Assembly (NCBI GenBank): GCA_005116955.1
Contig: SWDI01000005.1
Coordinates: forward strand, 307,063 to 371,062
Source: Nitrospira sp.
GTDB taxonomy: Bacteria > Nitrospirota > Nitrospiria > Nitrospirales > Nitrospiraceae
Length of the DNA stretch: 64,000 bases
Direction of reading: 5' to 3'
In this document: positions 7,118 through 16,788 of the stretch, piece by piece
How the letters are laid out: every line of letters starts with the position of its first letter
Numbering within the stretch: the first letter of the stretch is position 1
Notes under the pieces: generated by a model
Database searches by the model: none
What the model was told of the DNA's origin: nothing
What the model saw: the letters and a program-made list of their open reading frames with translations, nothing else
Program-made: the position numbers and the translations under genes

Positions 7118-8902
7118 TCATCCGAGTTTTCGCCAAATGGCATACCACAAGACATCCAGAGGCATCCATGCCAGATGGACAATCACCGCACTACCCACCA
7201 GAATACCGAGTCCTGCAAAACCGACGACTGCCCGCCGGCGTCCGAGAGTCGCGAGTTCCCGTTCCGACGGAAGATAGGGGATCACGGCCAGGGGCACCCC
7301 CCGTAACACTCGGCCAAACTGTTCGGAGGTATGAATCGTCCGATCGACATTGTCCACGACCACACCAGTTCCGATCCCTCCCCCCACGGCAAGAAAGGTT
7401 CCGAGCAATAGAATCGCCAAACGATTGGGCCGTTCCGGTTTTTCCGGCAACTCCGGAGGGTTGATGAGTGAAAACCGTTCGCCCTTTCGCTGCACTTCCA
7501 ACTCCGCCGACACTTGAGCCTCCATCAGTCGGGACGTGATCTCTTGATGCTTGCGCATGGAATTCTCTCGATCTCTGAGCAGATCCATATAGTCTGGCTC
7601 GATGGTCGGCGTCATTTCTACTCGTTTCGCATACTCTGCCATCCGACGCTTGAGATCGATACGAGCCGACTCCAACGATCCCAACATGGCCTGAGTCGAC
7701 GCCAACTGAGATTGAATGTTGATGTAGGCAGGATTTTCCGGCCTCACTGCCGGAGGCGGTGCCGGACGACCCGCCGCAGCCTGCAGTTTCTGCTCCAGCG
7801 ACGTTGCAACTTCTTGGGCGCGAATTACATCGGGATGGGAGTCCTTCATACGCTCTCGGAGATCGGCCAGTGTGGCGCGCGTTGCCGTCAGCCGTTTCGA
7901 AAGTTCATCGCGTTCATCGATGCCGCCCGTTTCTTTTTCCAGCGAATCGATCTCTTGTTTGAGTTTGATGAAATCGGGATGATCGGGCAACATGTAGGCG
8001 GAGACACTGGCATACTGCGCGCGCAGCGCTTTCAGTCGTTCCCCTGTATCCAAGAGCCGGTCACCACCCGCAGTAATGATCGGCGTATGGGGCTTCAGCT
8101 GAGCCAACTCGCCTTCCAAATACGTTTTCTTCTCGCGCAGGCTTCGGATATCGCGATCAGCATCGAGCAGCTCTCGCTGCGTCTGATTCATCAGTTGCAT
8201 ATTCAACTGCATCAGCTCCGGCAGCGCCCCATCGGCCTTGTGCTTCACGGTGGCGAGCATGCCTTCCAGCTCCTGGATATGCTTGTCCAGATTCTCCGCT
8301 TCTCGCTTCAGAAAGGCGGTGGTTTCTTGCGCATGCCGTTCGCGGCTCTTCAAGTTTTCCGCCAGAAAGAGACTCGTCAATTCGCTGGCGACCTTTTGCG
8401 CGGACACCGGAGTTTCGCCATCATAGGCCAAGGTAAACGCGATGGTAGCCTGAGTCGGGTTCTGCGTCCGTTTATCGACCACCTTGACGTTCATCACATC
8501 GATCTGAATGTCCTTTGTAAATCGCTCCAGCACTTCCTCCGTTGGGCTCCGTTTTCGGAGCTTCTCATAAAGGCCATACTGTTCAACGATGCGCCAGAGC
8601 GTGGCTCGACTGAGAACTTGTTGCTTGATCGTCTCGATGCGCTGATCGGCATAGGTCGCGATCGCCGACCGAACCAGATCCGGGGGAATCTCTTGCTCCT
8701 CAATGAGAATCGTGGCAGTCGAGCGATAGACGGATGGAAGGAGAAATGCCAGCGCGGTACTCGCGGCCATGAGTGCCGCCCAGACCACCAGAATCACGGT
8801 TCGGCGCCGGCGCAAGAGAACCAGATAGTCCGGCAATGTCCGCGCACGCGCGGCTGCCCGTCCCTGCAATCTCTGATCTTGACTCATCGCGACACTGACC
8901 AT
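7118..8902 (-). CDS. XrtA-associated chain-length determinant (Wzz family)
   Basis: The 594-residue inner-membrane protein has a transmembrane helix at about 38-58 (TVILVVWAALMAASTALAF), a long periplasmic region rich in coiled coil (about 170-460, with repeated LREKKTYLEGEL-type heptads), and a second helix near 500-520 preceded by the Wzz proline-rich motif (NPPELPEKPERPNR). A further hydrophobic helix near 560-580 is unusual for simple Wzz proteins but known in the PEP-CTERM subfamily. It lacks a fused kinase domain, which is supplied by the next gene. The ATG at 8902 has a strong GGAGG and overlaps the upstream gene by 19 bases. An alternative ATG at 8887 would give an ATGA overlap. Confidence 0.9.
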   Translation of the reverse strand: MVSVAMSQDQRLQGRAAARARTLPDYLVLLRRRRTVILVVWAALMAASTALAFLLPSVYRSTATILIEEQEIPPDLVRSAIATYADQRIETIKQQVLSRATLWRIVEQYGLYEKLRKRSPTEEVLERFTKDIQIDVMNVKVVDKRTQNPTQATIAFTLAYDGETPVSAQKVASELTSLFLAENLKSRERHAQETTAFLKREAENLDKHIQELEGMLATVKHKADGALPELMQLNMQLMNQTQRELLDADRDIRSLREKKTYLEGELAQLKPHTPIITAGGDRLLDTGERLKALRAQYASVSAYMLPDHPDFIKLKQEIDSLEKETGGIDERDELSKRLTATRATLADLRERMKDSHPDVIRAQEVATSLEQKLQAAAGRPAPPPAVRPENPAYINIQSQLASTQAMLGSLESARIDLKRRMAEYAKRVEMTPTIEPDYMDLLRDRENSMRKHQEITSRLMEAQVSAELEVQRKGERFSLINPPELPEKPERPNRLAILLLGTFLAVGGGIGTGVVVDNVDRTIHTSEQFGRVLRGVPLAVIPYLPSERELATLGRRRAVVGFAGLGILVGSAVIVHLAWMPLDVLWYAIWRKLG

Positions 8903-10161
8903 TTATCGCCTCCGTACGTCAACATGATAAAAGTCGAATTTGAATTGTACCGTTGATCGAGATCATCCACGGCTCGTTCCGCATATGTATAGGACACGGC
9001 GACCGACCACCATTGGGCGAACTGCCACGAAAGCGTGGGACTGACGGAGAAAAACGTCGTACGGGGCAACGGCCGGCTGCCTTCCGTTGTGCTGAGCCCC
9101 GAGACAAAATAGAGCGCTCCGGAAACTGAGAGATTGATCGACTCGCTGATGCTGTGAGAAAGTGATCCGCCCACGCGGTCGGTTTGCAACAGACGGCCGA
9201 ACCCGCTGGGGTTAATTTCTCGGCTTCCGTCGATCTGAACCGTCGTCCGCTCGAATTGTTTTCGTAGAGACCCTCGATACACCCACACAACCTCTTCGCT
9301 GGTGAGCGTGCGGTCACGGCTTCTTCCGAGTAGAATCCCAAGAATCCCTGGTATGGCCGGCACATCCTGCGCCGAACTCACCAATCGACTTCCTCCTGAT
9401 ATCGATCCGATCAGCTGATTACCGAAATCGTGCACCCACGAACCTTGTGCCCCGTAATACGTCGATTCAAGTCCAACCGAAGGAATTCTGACCAAGTTGT
9501 ATTCACCCGTCAGACTCACTTCATCCAACTCCGTCAGGTGATAGGTCGGTCCGGCATTCACTCCATGAACTTGATAATTCGCAAATCCGAGTCGGCTGCC
9601 GTCCTGATACTGCGCGTCCATGAAGTGATACCCGCTCTTCCAGGACAACCGCTCGGTGATGCCAATCTTCCACGTCGGCATGGCCGTCCACATACTCCGT
9701 TGCGTAAAGCCCAGCACCAACCCGGTCCTTTGCAGTTCTCCAACTAACGTATTGTCACGGGTAAAGCCGCCATCGAACTCAAAGCTGTGTCGGTCCAAGC
9801 GATATGATGCCCTCAGCGGAAAATACAGGTTGGTGAGCTCTCTCTCATTGCTCCCATAATAGTGAATAAAATCCGCTCTGGTCTCTCCCTGAACTTCGAA
9901 GTTTTCCGTCGCTCCCTTGAACTTGAGATCCGGCGTAACCCAATGGCCAATCACTTCGTTGTTCCCACCACTCAACAGCAAATTACTGTTGTATACGCCC
10001 TTCACGCTCAACGACGGAGCCGCCGACCATTCGGCGGCGGTACCCACCCCGTTCCCAGCTCCCATGGTCAACACCGCCAGGCCCCACGTTCCGGCAAGGG
10101 CCCAAACCCATATTCGAGCCCGAGTACCCGTTGGCCTGTGAACCACAAAGGGACGATCCAT
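8884..10161 (-). CDS. XrtA-associated outer-membrane beta-barrel protein
   Basis: The 425-residue product has a signal peptide (to about residue 43, GTAAEW). It then shows many alternating amphipathic strands with aromatic girdles (for example FIHYYGSNERELTNLYFPL, and SYRLDRHSFEFDGGFTRDN), and ends in a beta-signal-like strand with WSVSR. This agrees with the uncharacterised barrel protein found in PEP-CTERM/exosortase loci, likely the outer-membrane channel or scaffold for the polysaccharide. It lies 4 bases after the Wza-like gene and overlaps the Wzz gene. Confidence 0.8.
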   Translation of the reverse strand: MDRPFVVHRPTGTRARIWVWALAGTWGLAVLTMGAGNGVGTAAEWSAAPSLSVKGVYNSNLLLSGGNNEVIGHWVTPDLKFKGATENFEVQGETRADFIHYYGSNERELTNLYFPLRASYRLDRHSFEFDGGFTRDNTLVGELQRTGLVLGFTQRSMWTAMPTWKIGITERLSWKSGYHFMDAQYQDGSRLGFANYQVHGVNAGPTYHLTELDEVSLTGEYNLVRIPSVGLESTYYGAQGSWVHDFGNQLIGSISGGSRLVSSAQDVPAIPGILGILLGRSRDRTLTSEEVVWVYRGSLRKQFERTTVQIDGSREINPSGFGRLLQTDRVGGSLSHSISESINLSVSGALYFVSGLSTTEGSRPLPRTTFFSVSPTLSWQFAQWWSVAVSYTYAERAVDDLDQRYNSNSTFIMLTYGGDKWSVSR

Positions 10162-10165
10162 TCCG

Positions 10166-10777
10166 TCACGGCACCATCACCACATCGCCGCGCTGCAGGA
10201 CGATGTTCTGGTGTAATTCTTTGCCCTTTCGGGCATCGCCGTAGCGGAAGGAAAAGACGAGCTCCTCACTGCCTTGCTGCCGACGGATGATCTTGATGTC
10301 GTTCTCCGCAGCATACGGAGTGAGCCCTCCGGCCATACTCAGTGCCTGCAGCACATCGGTATGATGCCCTGCCTGATACTCTCCCGGTTTAAGAACGCGT
10401 CCCAACACATAAATGCGATAACTCTGTACCTTGAGCACCGTGACCGTCACATTCGGTGTCGGAAGATATTTCATCAGGCGTTTCGTGATGTCCAAACGCA
10501 CATCCTCGGCCGTTCGCCCTGCGGCTATGACCTCTCCGATCAAGGGGAACGTGATCATCCCATCGGGTCGCACCACCATCTCTTGCGTCAATTGTTCATC
10601 CTTCCAGACCGCGACCTTAAGGACATCTTCCGGCCCAAGAAGATACGACGGTTCGGCACTGACCGGTTCCGATGCAAAGACAGCTTCCTGACTCAGAATC
10701 GACAGGCAGAGACTTGCGATCAATAGCACCAGCCCTTCCCACCAAAAGTTAGACTTTTCTTCTCGTGGCGTTTTCAT
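10166..10777 (-). CDS. Polysaccharide export protein, Wza/XrtA type
   Basis: The 203-residue product has a signal sequence or anchor (about residues 12-35). The polysaccharide-export domain begins YLLGPEDVLKVAVWKDEQLT, followed by the 'VRPDGMITFPLIGEV' motif and an SLBB-like region (YRIYVLGRVLKPGEY, then LQALSMAGGLTPYA). It is shorter than classical Wza (about 380 residues), as usual for the exosortase-locus version. The ATG at 10777 shares one base with the stop of the PrsT gene (TGATG) and has a GAGAGG site upstream. A longer ORF to 10819 lies inside prsT and is less likely. It would form the periplasmic or outer-membrane exit for the polymer. Confidence 0.88.
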   Translation of the reverse strand: MKTPREEKSNFWWEGLVLLIASLCLSILSQEAVFASEPVSAEPSYLLGPEDVLKVAVWKDEQLTQEMVVRPDGMITFPLIGEVIAAGRTAEDVRLDITKRLMKYLPTPNVTVTVLKVQSYRIYVLGRVLKPGEYQAGHHTDVLQALSMAGGLTPYAAENDIKIIRRQQGSEELVFSFRYGDARKGKELHQNIVLQRGDVVMVP

Positions 10778-13161
10778 CAGGAGACCTCTCCCAGCAACGT
10801 TTTCGCTGTATCGGTCCACTCAAACATGGTGCTGGACGCCAGCGCTTTCTTGAGATGTGTGACGGCTTCGGCACGCTGCCCGGCTTTGGCGTAAGCGGAG
10901 CCGAGGTGATAATTAAGAATCGGGTGTTCCGGAACCAGTGTCGTGGCCTTTTGGAGGATACGGACGGCATCGGCTCCGTGCCCCGACTTATAATAGGCCC
11001 AGCCCAGCGTGTCGAGGAGGTAGGGATTCGGCTTCTGCGACTCGAATCCACGACTCAACGCCAACGCACGCTCCAAGCTCTGCGGATCACCTTTGTGATC
11101 GACCAGGGCGACGGCAAGATTGTTCGCCGCCAGGAGCGATCCAGGAGCATGCTTCAGCACGGTCTCGTAGTGTGTAATGGCTTCATCATGACGACGTTGC
11201 GCCGTGAGGCTTAAGGCCAACATCAATCGTAGCTGCTCATGCTTGGGATTAACTTCCAGCCCCTTCAACAGCGCCGCATCGCCTTCAACCACCTGCTTTT
11301 GACCGAATCGAGCCCGCGCCAGGTGGACCCATGGAGTCGTCCATTTGGGATTGATACGAGTCGCAGCTTCAAAGTGTGGCACCGCTGACGCCGAATCTCC
11401 CTTCGTCAGCAGCAGTTCGCCGAGAAAGCCGTCGGCGTACGGATGGTCTGGGAACTTGGCCAACAGACCCTCTAAACGTTTCTGCGCATGCGCCGGCCGG
11501 CCACGTCGCATATCCAACTGCACCAGCGCCAGCAGCGGCTCAGGGGCCGTCGGATGTTGCTGAGCCGCCTTGGTATAGGCACTCTCCGCGGCATCCCACT
11601 GCTGCTGCCCGAGCGCGACGTGCCCCTCGGCCAAGCTGGCAAGCGCTTCGTTCGCCCCGGCTTTCCGCAACTGCTTCAAAGTATCCTGACTCTTACCCCA
11701 ATCTTTTTCCTTCAACTGCAACTGAAACTGCATGCCGAGCAGCGCCACATTGTTCGGGTCCTGAGCGATCAGCAGATCCAGTCGCTGTTTGGCCTCTTTA
11801 ATCTGGCCGGCTGCAGCATCCAATCCCACCAACAAAGTCTGTGCCTCTGCCATGGAAGGCTTCAAGGCAACCGCCCGATCCAGGCTCTCGCGAGCCAGCG
11901 ACTGCTCGCCGGTGAGCAGATAGGCTCTCGCCAGTAGCACATGCCCCTCCACTAATTCCGGCTGATCTTTCAGGATGGAGCGAAAGTCGAGAACGGCGTC
12001 TTGGCCCTTGCCACGCTTGAGCGCCATCTGTCCACGCAACATCAAGGCATCCGTGGAGCGGGGGTTCTCCTTCAAGACCGCCTCGATCTGTCGCTCGGCG
12101 TCTTCAGTCTTTCCAGCTCCCCAATCCATCCCTGCCAACTTCACCTGAGCTTCCGACGCTTCCGGCTTGCCGGCGAACTCTTTCTGAATGTCGCGATACA
12201 CGTCACGCGCCTGGTCGCCTCGCTTGGTCGATTCGTAGAGACGTCCGAGTGCGAACCACAGCTTCCCGGCATGCGGCAGCTCTTTCTTCGCTTGCTGCAG
12301 CGCCGCTTCAGCCTGCTCGATGCCGCGACGACGGGCAATATAGTCGACCTGCGCCATCCGTCGCTGTTCATCCTCCGGGTTCAATCGGATGGCCTCCTGC
12401 AGAATCGCTTCGGCCTTGTCGTACTGCTGCTGTTGGTCGTAAAAAGCAACTTGCCGCAGTCGGTGACTGAGGACCGTCGGTTCCAGTTTGGCGATCTGTT
12501 CAAACATCGACTCCGCATCCGCGATCTTCCCCAGCTTCATCGATGTGGTCGCCATGGCATCCAACAATTCGAGGTTGTTCGGGTTCGCGCCGAGCGCACG
12601 GCGCAGATGGGGCATCGCGTCTGCCGGACGTTGAGTCGAGGTGTACAGCGAAGCCATGAGAAGGACTGCATCGATTTCCGCCGGAGCGTCGGTGACGAGC
12701 TGTTCAGCCTGTTTCACGGCCCCGCTCAGGTTTCCCCCTAAGGCGACGATCGCAATTTTGATGGCCCGGGCCTGGACATGCTCCGGTCGGCTGGCCAGGA
12801 GCTGGTCCGCAAGTTTTCCCGCCTGTTCGAGCGCTCGAAACTCCAGATAGAATTTGGCCAACTTGATCATCGCCCGGTCATGCCCCGGGCTCAATTCGAT
12901 CACCTGTTGATAGGCTCCGGCGGCATTCCGGTAATTGCGCTCTTTCTCTTCCACTTGCGCATAGAGCAGGTACGCTTCGACATCCTTGGGATCGATTTGG
13001 AGCACATTCCTGAGCTCAACCCGTGCTTTCGCGTAATCTCCTTGCTGAAAATATTCCTGCGCTCGCAGGCGGTATTTCTCCTTGCGTTCTTCCGGCCCGC
13101 CGCAGGCGACGATGCCGCCCAACAGAAGTGCAACCACCCACAGCACCGCATATCGTTTCAT
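10777..13161 (-). CDS. prsT: XrtA/PEP-CTERM system TPR lipoprotein PrsT
   Basis: The product (794 residues from the ATG at 13161) has a lipoprotein signal ending GGIVAC. The rest is about twenty TPR-type helical repeats across the whole length, for example 'RAQEYFQQGDYAKARVELRN' near the N-terminus and 'AYYKSGHGADAVRILQKAT' near the end. Size and architecture match the PEP-CTERM TPR lipoprotein family. It is thought to be a periplasmic scaffold for polysaccharide assembly or export. A longer ORF to 13203 would overlap the WecA-like gene by 22 bases, but the hydrophobic signal starts at the chosen Met. Confidence 0.9.
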   Translation of the reverse strand: MKRYAVLWVVALLLGGIVACGGPEERKEKYRLRAQEYFQQGDYAKARVELRNVLQIDPKDVEAYLLYAQVEEKERNYRNAAGAYQQVIELSPGHDRAMIKLAKFYLEFRALEQAGKLADQLLASRPEHVQARAIKIAIVALGGNLSGAVKQAEQLVTDAPAEIDAVLLMASLYTSTQRPADAMPHLRRALGANPNNLELLDAMATTSMKLGKIADAESMFEQIAKLEPTVLSHRLRQVAFYDQQQQYDKAEAILQEAIRLNPEDEQRRMAQVDYIARRRGIEQAEAALQQAKKELPHAGKLWFALGRLYESTKRGDQARDVYRDIQKEFAGKPEASEAQVKLAGMDWGAGKTEDAERQIEAVLKENPRSTDALMLRGQMALKRGKGQDAVLDFRSILKDQPELVEGHVLLARAYLLTGEQSLARESLDRAVALKPSMAEAQTLLVGLDAAAGQIKEAKQRLDLLIAQDPNNVALLGMQFQLQLKEKDWGKSQDTLKQLRKAGANEALASLAEGHVALGQQQWDAAESAYTKAAQQHPTAPEPLLALVQLDMRRGRPAHAQKRLEGLLAKFPDHPYADGFLGELLLTKGDSASAVPHFEAATRINPKWTTPWVHLARARFGQKQVVEGDAALLKGLEVNPKHEQLRLMLALSLTAQRRHDEAITHYETVLKHAPGSLLAANNLAVALVDHKGDPQSLERALALSRGFESQKPNPYLLDTLGWAYYKSGHGADAVRILQKATTLVPEHPILNYHLGSAYAKAGQRAEAVTHLKKALASSTMFEWTDTAKTLLGEVS

Positions 13162-13181
13162 CACCTTGCCCCCTCCTCCCA

Positions 13182-14813
13182 TCATGGCCACCAGGCTCGC
13201 CACATCATCCCGGTCAATATCGCCAGGGACACCAGCCCCAGGCGCATGGCCGCCGATGCCCGAAGATACAACAGCAACTCAAACGCAAAGAACAACACGA
13301 CGGCTTTCGCCATGAGCGGACCGACAGACACATTGCCAATGGTCATCTCCGGCAAAAACGGCATGGCCACGGCCAACAATCCGATCAAGTGATCGAGCGG
13401 AGTGGTTTGAAATTGGCCGTCTCCCGCCCAGCGAATCGCGAGGAAGACCAACACAGCCAAGATCACCATCGCCATATTCGTAGGCGTCAGTAATGTCGTG
13501 ACGCCCGTACGCGGAAACGCCTCTCCGTAATACAGAAGACACATGGACCCGATGTAGAGCGCCGCACGCACCACCCACGCAATTGCGGAACGACTCACCA
13601 ATGACCCAATCACGACGAGCGCCAGACCGGCTGCAACCACTCCTCCATCAGAAGGAATTTCCTTTGGAGCCGTCACCGCCCAGGCCAGATAGCAAGGGAC
13701 GGTCACGTACAGGAGATTAAGCGGCCACTCACTTTTCGGCTGACTCTTGGACACGGTGTGTATGATCGCCCGAAGCGGCTGGGCCGACGGCGACGCACGA
13801 TGCGCCCCCATCCGTCCAGGCGGTTGGGCAAAAACGAACAGGACGGGGCCCGCACACGCAAGATACATCGCCAGGAGCACCGCATCGGACTGCCATCGCA
13901 GGAAATACGCGCAACTCACCATGAGACCATGCACAAGATAAATGGCCGTGACAGCCTGACCATGATTCAGGCCGAAGGACAGGAGTCGGTGATGAATATG
14001 GTTTCGATCGCCGACGAACGGTGACCGCCCTTCCAGCACCCGTTGCCCCATGACGCCGACCATATCGAGCAACGGAACACCCCAAATGAACAGGGCCAGC
14101 AGTGGACTATACGCCGCACGATGGGCATCGATCAGCATGAGCGCGGCAACGGCCAGATAGTAACCAAGAAATTGACTGCCTGCGTCGCCCATGAAAACAC
14201 GCGCAGGGTACGTGTTGAATCGAAGAAAACCCAGGAGGCCCCCGAGAATGGACACGATCAAGAGGATGAGCAGCGGCTCGTTGACCTGATAGGCAAGGCA
14301 GGCCAACCCGATGAAACTGATGAGCGACAACCCTCCGGCCAAACCATCCAGGCCATCGGACAGATTGACGGCATTGGTCACCGCGACGATGATGAGCAAA
14401 GTCAGCGGGAGCGCTACCACGGAGGGAAGCGTCAGCTCATCAAAAAATGGGAGTGAAGAGAAGTGGACTCCGGCGACGCCCATGGCCACCAAGGCAGCCA
14501 GCACTTGTCCGGCAAACTTCACGCGATAATGCAGATCGGCCCGATCGTCCCATATCCCGAAGAACAGGATGACGGCGCCACCCAGAAGGCTGGAAAGGAG
14601 AAACGAGTCTTTCGGAGCCCACACCAACACGGCGATGAACGTCGCAAAGGCAAAGGCAATTCCTCCCACCTTGGCCATGGGCTCACAATGCACATGCCGC
14701 TCTCGCGGTGAATCGATGAAGCTCAATCGGCTGGCCGACGTAGACAAAACCGGGATGAGCGCCATACAGATGACGAGAGATCCGATAAAGCTTAAGAACA
14801 ATGCCGAACTCAT
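13182..14813 (-). CDS. WecA/MraY-family polyprenyl-phosphate glycosyl-1-phosphate transferase with C-terminal membrane extension
   Basis: The 543-residue multi-pass membrane protein carries all signature motifs of the family: WDDRADL (about 88-94), NAVNLSDGLDGLAGG (about 146-160), VFMGDAGSQFLGY (about 210-222) and NHIHHRL (about 271-277). It should transfer a sugar-1-phosphate from a UDP-sugar to undecaprenyl phosphate, starting polymer synthesis on the cytoplasmic side. It is about 200 residues longer than ordinary WecA, with five or so extra hydrophobic helices at the C-terminus (about 360-540). It begins 12 bases after xrtA, with GAGGTG as ribosome site. Confidence 0.88.
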   Translation of the reverse strand: MSSALFLSFIGSLVICMALIPVLSTSASRLSFIDSPRERHVHCEPMAKVGGIAFAFATFIAVLVWAPKDSFLLSSLLGGAVILFFGIWDDRADLHYRVKFAGQVLAALVAMGVAGVHFSSLPFFDELTLPSVVALPLTLLIIVAVTNAVNLSDGLDGLAGGLSLISFIGLACLAYQVNEPLLILLIVSILGGLLGFLRFNTYPARVFMGDAGSQFLGYYLAVAALMLIDAHRAAYSPLLALFIWGVPLLDMVGVMGQRVLEGRSPFVGDRNHIHHRLLSFGLNHGQAVTAIYLVHGLMVSCAYFLRWQSDAVLLAMYLACAGPVLFVFAQPPGRMGAHRASPSAQPLRAIIHTVSKSQPKSEWPLNLLYVTVPCYLAWAVTAPKEIPSDGGVVAAGLALVVIGSLVSRSAIAWVVRAALYIGSMCLLYYGEAFPRTGVTTLLTPTNMAMVILAVLVFLAIRWAGDGQFQTTPLDHLIGLLAVAMPFLPEMTIGNVSVGPLMAKAVVLFFAFELLLYLRASAAMRLGLVSLAILTGMMWRAWWP

Positions 14814-14825
14814 ACTGCAAGCACC

Positions 14826-16463
14826 TCAATCAGGAACATACCGACCCAACAACGGCGTCACCAAGCCCGCCATCGCCTGGAGCCGTTCGTCGACGATCGC
14901 TTCGTTTTCTCCGGGATGCACCGACGAGGACAACCGTACGAGCGCTCCATCGGCGCGATGTCTGGTCAGGGAATCCCAAAAGAGGAAAAACTTCACCAGA
15001 TATTCGCTCGTAATCCAGCGGTCGCGCTGTTTGAACCAGTAATAGACGATCTGTTTATATCCATCTTTCTGCACGACGACGCGATTGATCTCCTGGCCAG
15101 GCCTGATCTCCGACACGTGATTCATCCGTGTCGGTTCAAAAGACGTGATTTCCCATCCGCCCCCCGGAATACATTGCTTCGGCGAATGCGACGAACGACC
15201 CTTCTTCGGAGAGAGATAGTAGGCAACGTAGACATTGACTGGGCGGCGATCGGCTGCCGTGTAATCCGCCATCACATAATCGTCCAGCGCCAACGCATCG
15301 AGGTACTGTCGCTCCATCGGAGAAGTGACTCCCATCCACCCTCCAAGCTGCAAAGGAAAGTCGACCAACTGTTGCCGACCGGGTGGAGGAGGAAACTCCT
15401 CGGGATTGATGGTGGGAGCAGCGACGACCGCCACAGCAAGCAATCCACCCGCGACGACCAGGGGTGAATAGGAAATTGCCGCAGCTGGTTGAGTGATGTT
15501 GGAGGCGATCGCACTGCCCGCAGCCGGCAGACCGATCAATTCGGCGAATGAACGGCGAGGTCCGCTCGAACCGACTCTCGCGAGAACCCACATTTCGCCA
15601 CACAGCAAGGCGAGACTTGCAACAAAGATAATCCACCCTTCGAAAAAGTGGGTAAACCCTTCGGCAGCGCCCTGCCCATAAAAGCCGACCAGCACACCAA
15701 TCGCAGCAATCCGAAAGCCGTTTAAGATAATTGAGATAGGAATGCTCGACAGTACGAGAACGACGCGCTTCCACAGCGATTCTCGGTAGAGATAGGCCAC
15801 GAGCAATGTCAAGGCCGTGAGTGGAAACAGATACCGAAGGCCGCTGCAAGCCTCGACTACTTGAAGTTGCGTCGGTCCAAGATCGATCACGTTTCCTTCC
15901 CGATAAGCTGTCACGCCGATCACGTGAAGAAAGCCAACACCCAAGGTCGATGACCACAGTTGAAGTTTGCTTGATAACTCGTATTGCAGAAAGACCGGTA
16001 GGGGAACGGCTGCGAGCAAATACAACAAAGGAAACGTGAGCTGACGAATGCCGGCCAAGCCGATCGCACAGCCCAGCAATCCGACGATCACCATCCAGAG
16101 CGAGAAATGTACGACCGCGTGCATGGCCGCAAACTGGCCGACCACGTACACGCACAGCCCGATCCCGACGATTGATAACCCCCACCATGAGCCGCGATGC
16201 TCAATGGCATGGAGTGTCGGCCACCGAAGCCAAATCATGTACAGTACGATCAACGGGATGAAGGGCCCGTGGCTGTTGTTGTCCTCCAACCATGACTCCC
16301 CCAAGAACCGCAGGCTGTCCGCGTAGAGATAGCCAAGGACCGTCATGATTGCGGCAAGGATCGCCCATTGCACCGAGGCGCTCTTCTGCCTCGACGAGTG
16401 AATCAAGGGTGGTCCGGAAGGGGAAGGCAACGACTGTCCTAACACCGTAGGTTGAGTACTCAT
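14826..16463 (-). CDS. xrtA: Exosortase A fused to EpsI domain
   Basis: The 545-residue membrane protein has an N-terminal exosortase domain with about eight helices. The catalytic residues are present: Cys206 in VVEACSGLRY, Arg251 in NGFRIAA and His272 in THFFEGW. This protease/transpeptidase recognises PEP-CTERM tails. The C-terminal half (about 330-530) is an EpsI domain (LGGWMG, then HSPKQCIPGGGWEI, then VYYWFKQRDRWI), as usual in XrtA. It heads operon 1 and is preceded by the conserved upstream signature at 16492-16560. The ribosome site is GAGGAG, 6 bases from ATG. The five PEP-CTERM proteins in the window are its likely substrates. Confidence 0.93.
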   Translation of the reverse strand: MSTQPTVLGQSLPSPSGPPLIHSSRQKSASVQWAILAAIMTVLGYLYADSLRFLGESWLEDNNSHGPFIPLIVLYMIWLRWPTLHAIEHRGSWWGLSIVGIGLCVYVVGQFAAMHAVVHFSLWMVIVGLLGCAIGLAGIRQLTFPLLYLLAAVPLPVFLQYELSSKLQLWSSTLGVGFLHVIGVTAYREGNVIDLGPTQLQVVEACSGLRYLFPLTALTLLVAYLYRESLWKRVVLVLSSIPISIILNGFRIAAIGVLVGFYGQGAAEGFTHFFEGWIIFVASLALLCGEMWVLARVGSSGPRRSFAELIGLPAAGSAIASNITQPAAAISYSPLVVAGGLLAVAVVAAPTINPEEFPPPPGRQQLVDFPLQLGGWMGVTSPMERQYLDALALDDYVMADYTAADRRPVNVYVAYYLSPKKGRSSHSPKQCIPGGGWEITSFEPTRMNHVSEIRPGQEINRVVVQKDGYKQIVYYWFKQRDRWITSEYLVKFFLFWDSLTRHRADGALVRLSSSVHPGENEAIVDERLQAMAGLVTPLLGRYVPD

Positions 16464-16788
16464 GACAGCTCCTCAGTAGCAACGATGCAGGAGTCTACCG
16501 TCCGCCGATCGGTCGTGGGCCACGTCAATCTCAAGTTTGTGTTAACAGATCGTTAAAATGGGTGTGAATGTGAAAGGGCCGGCTGATCATCTGTAGCGAG
16601 ACAAGCTGGCAAGAAACAGCCCTTTGCGGCAACCCAGACGAAGCTGAAGAAGCAGCACTCGACCGGCCTCTAACCGGACCTATCGGCGGAGCGAGTCCGG
16701 GGGAACAGGTGTCGATTCATTCCCTCAGAACCGATAGCTAAGAACCAGACCAACCACAATCGAGCGCCATCCAGCGGTCAGCTCAGCG
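16464..16788. other. Intergenic region before xrtA
   Basis: It holds the upstream signature of operon 1 (16492-16560). The rest (about 16561-16788) lies downstream of the hydrolase gene and shows no supported gene or clear T-tailed terminator. Confidence 0.5.
16492..16560 (-). promoter_or_regulatory. EPS-operon upstream signature, site A (before xrtA)
   Basis: Plus-strand order: AGTCTAC at 16492-16498, 20 bases, GCCAC at 16519-16523, 7 bases, TCAA at 16531, GTTAAC at 16541, TTAAAA at 16553. The same parts with the same spacing occur before the other three exopolysaccharide operons. It ends 29 bases upstream of the xrtA start codon. Confidence 0.75.

Noticed and set aside
7514-8956. 480-codon plus-strand ORF antisense to the Wzz-like gene
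   Set aside because: It is the mirror of a well-supported coding gene; its product is rich in His, Arg and Gln, has no domain and no ribosome site.
12001-12741. 246-codon plus-strand ORF antisense to prsT
   Set aside because: The TPR repeats of PrsT produce repeated antisense frames; no domain or start site supports it.
15136-16188. 350-codon minus-strand ORF in another frame of xrtA
   Set aside because: Arg- and Cys-rich product typical of an out-of-frame reading of a membrane protein gene.
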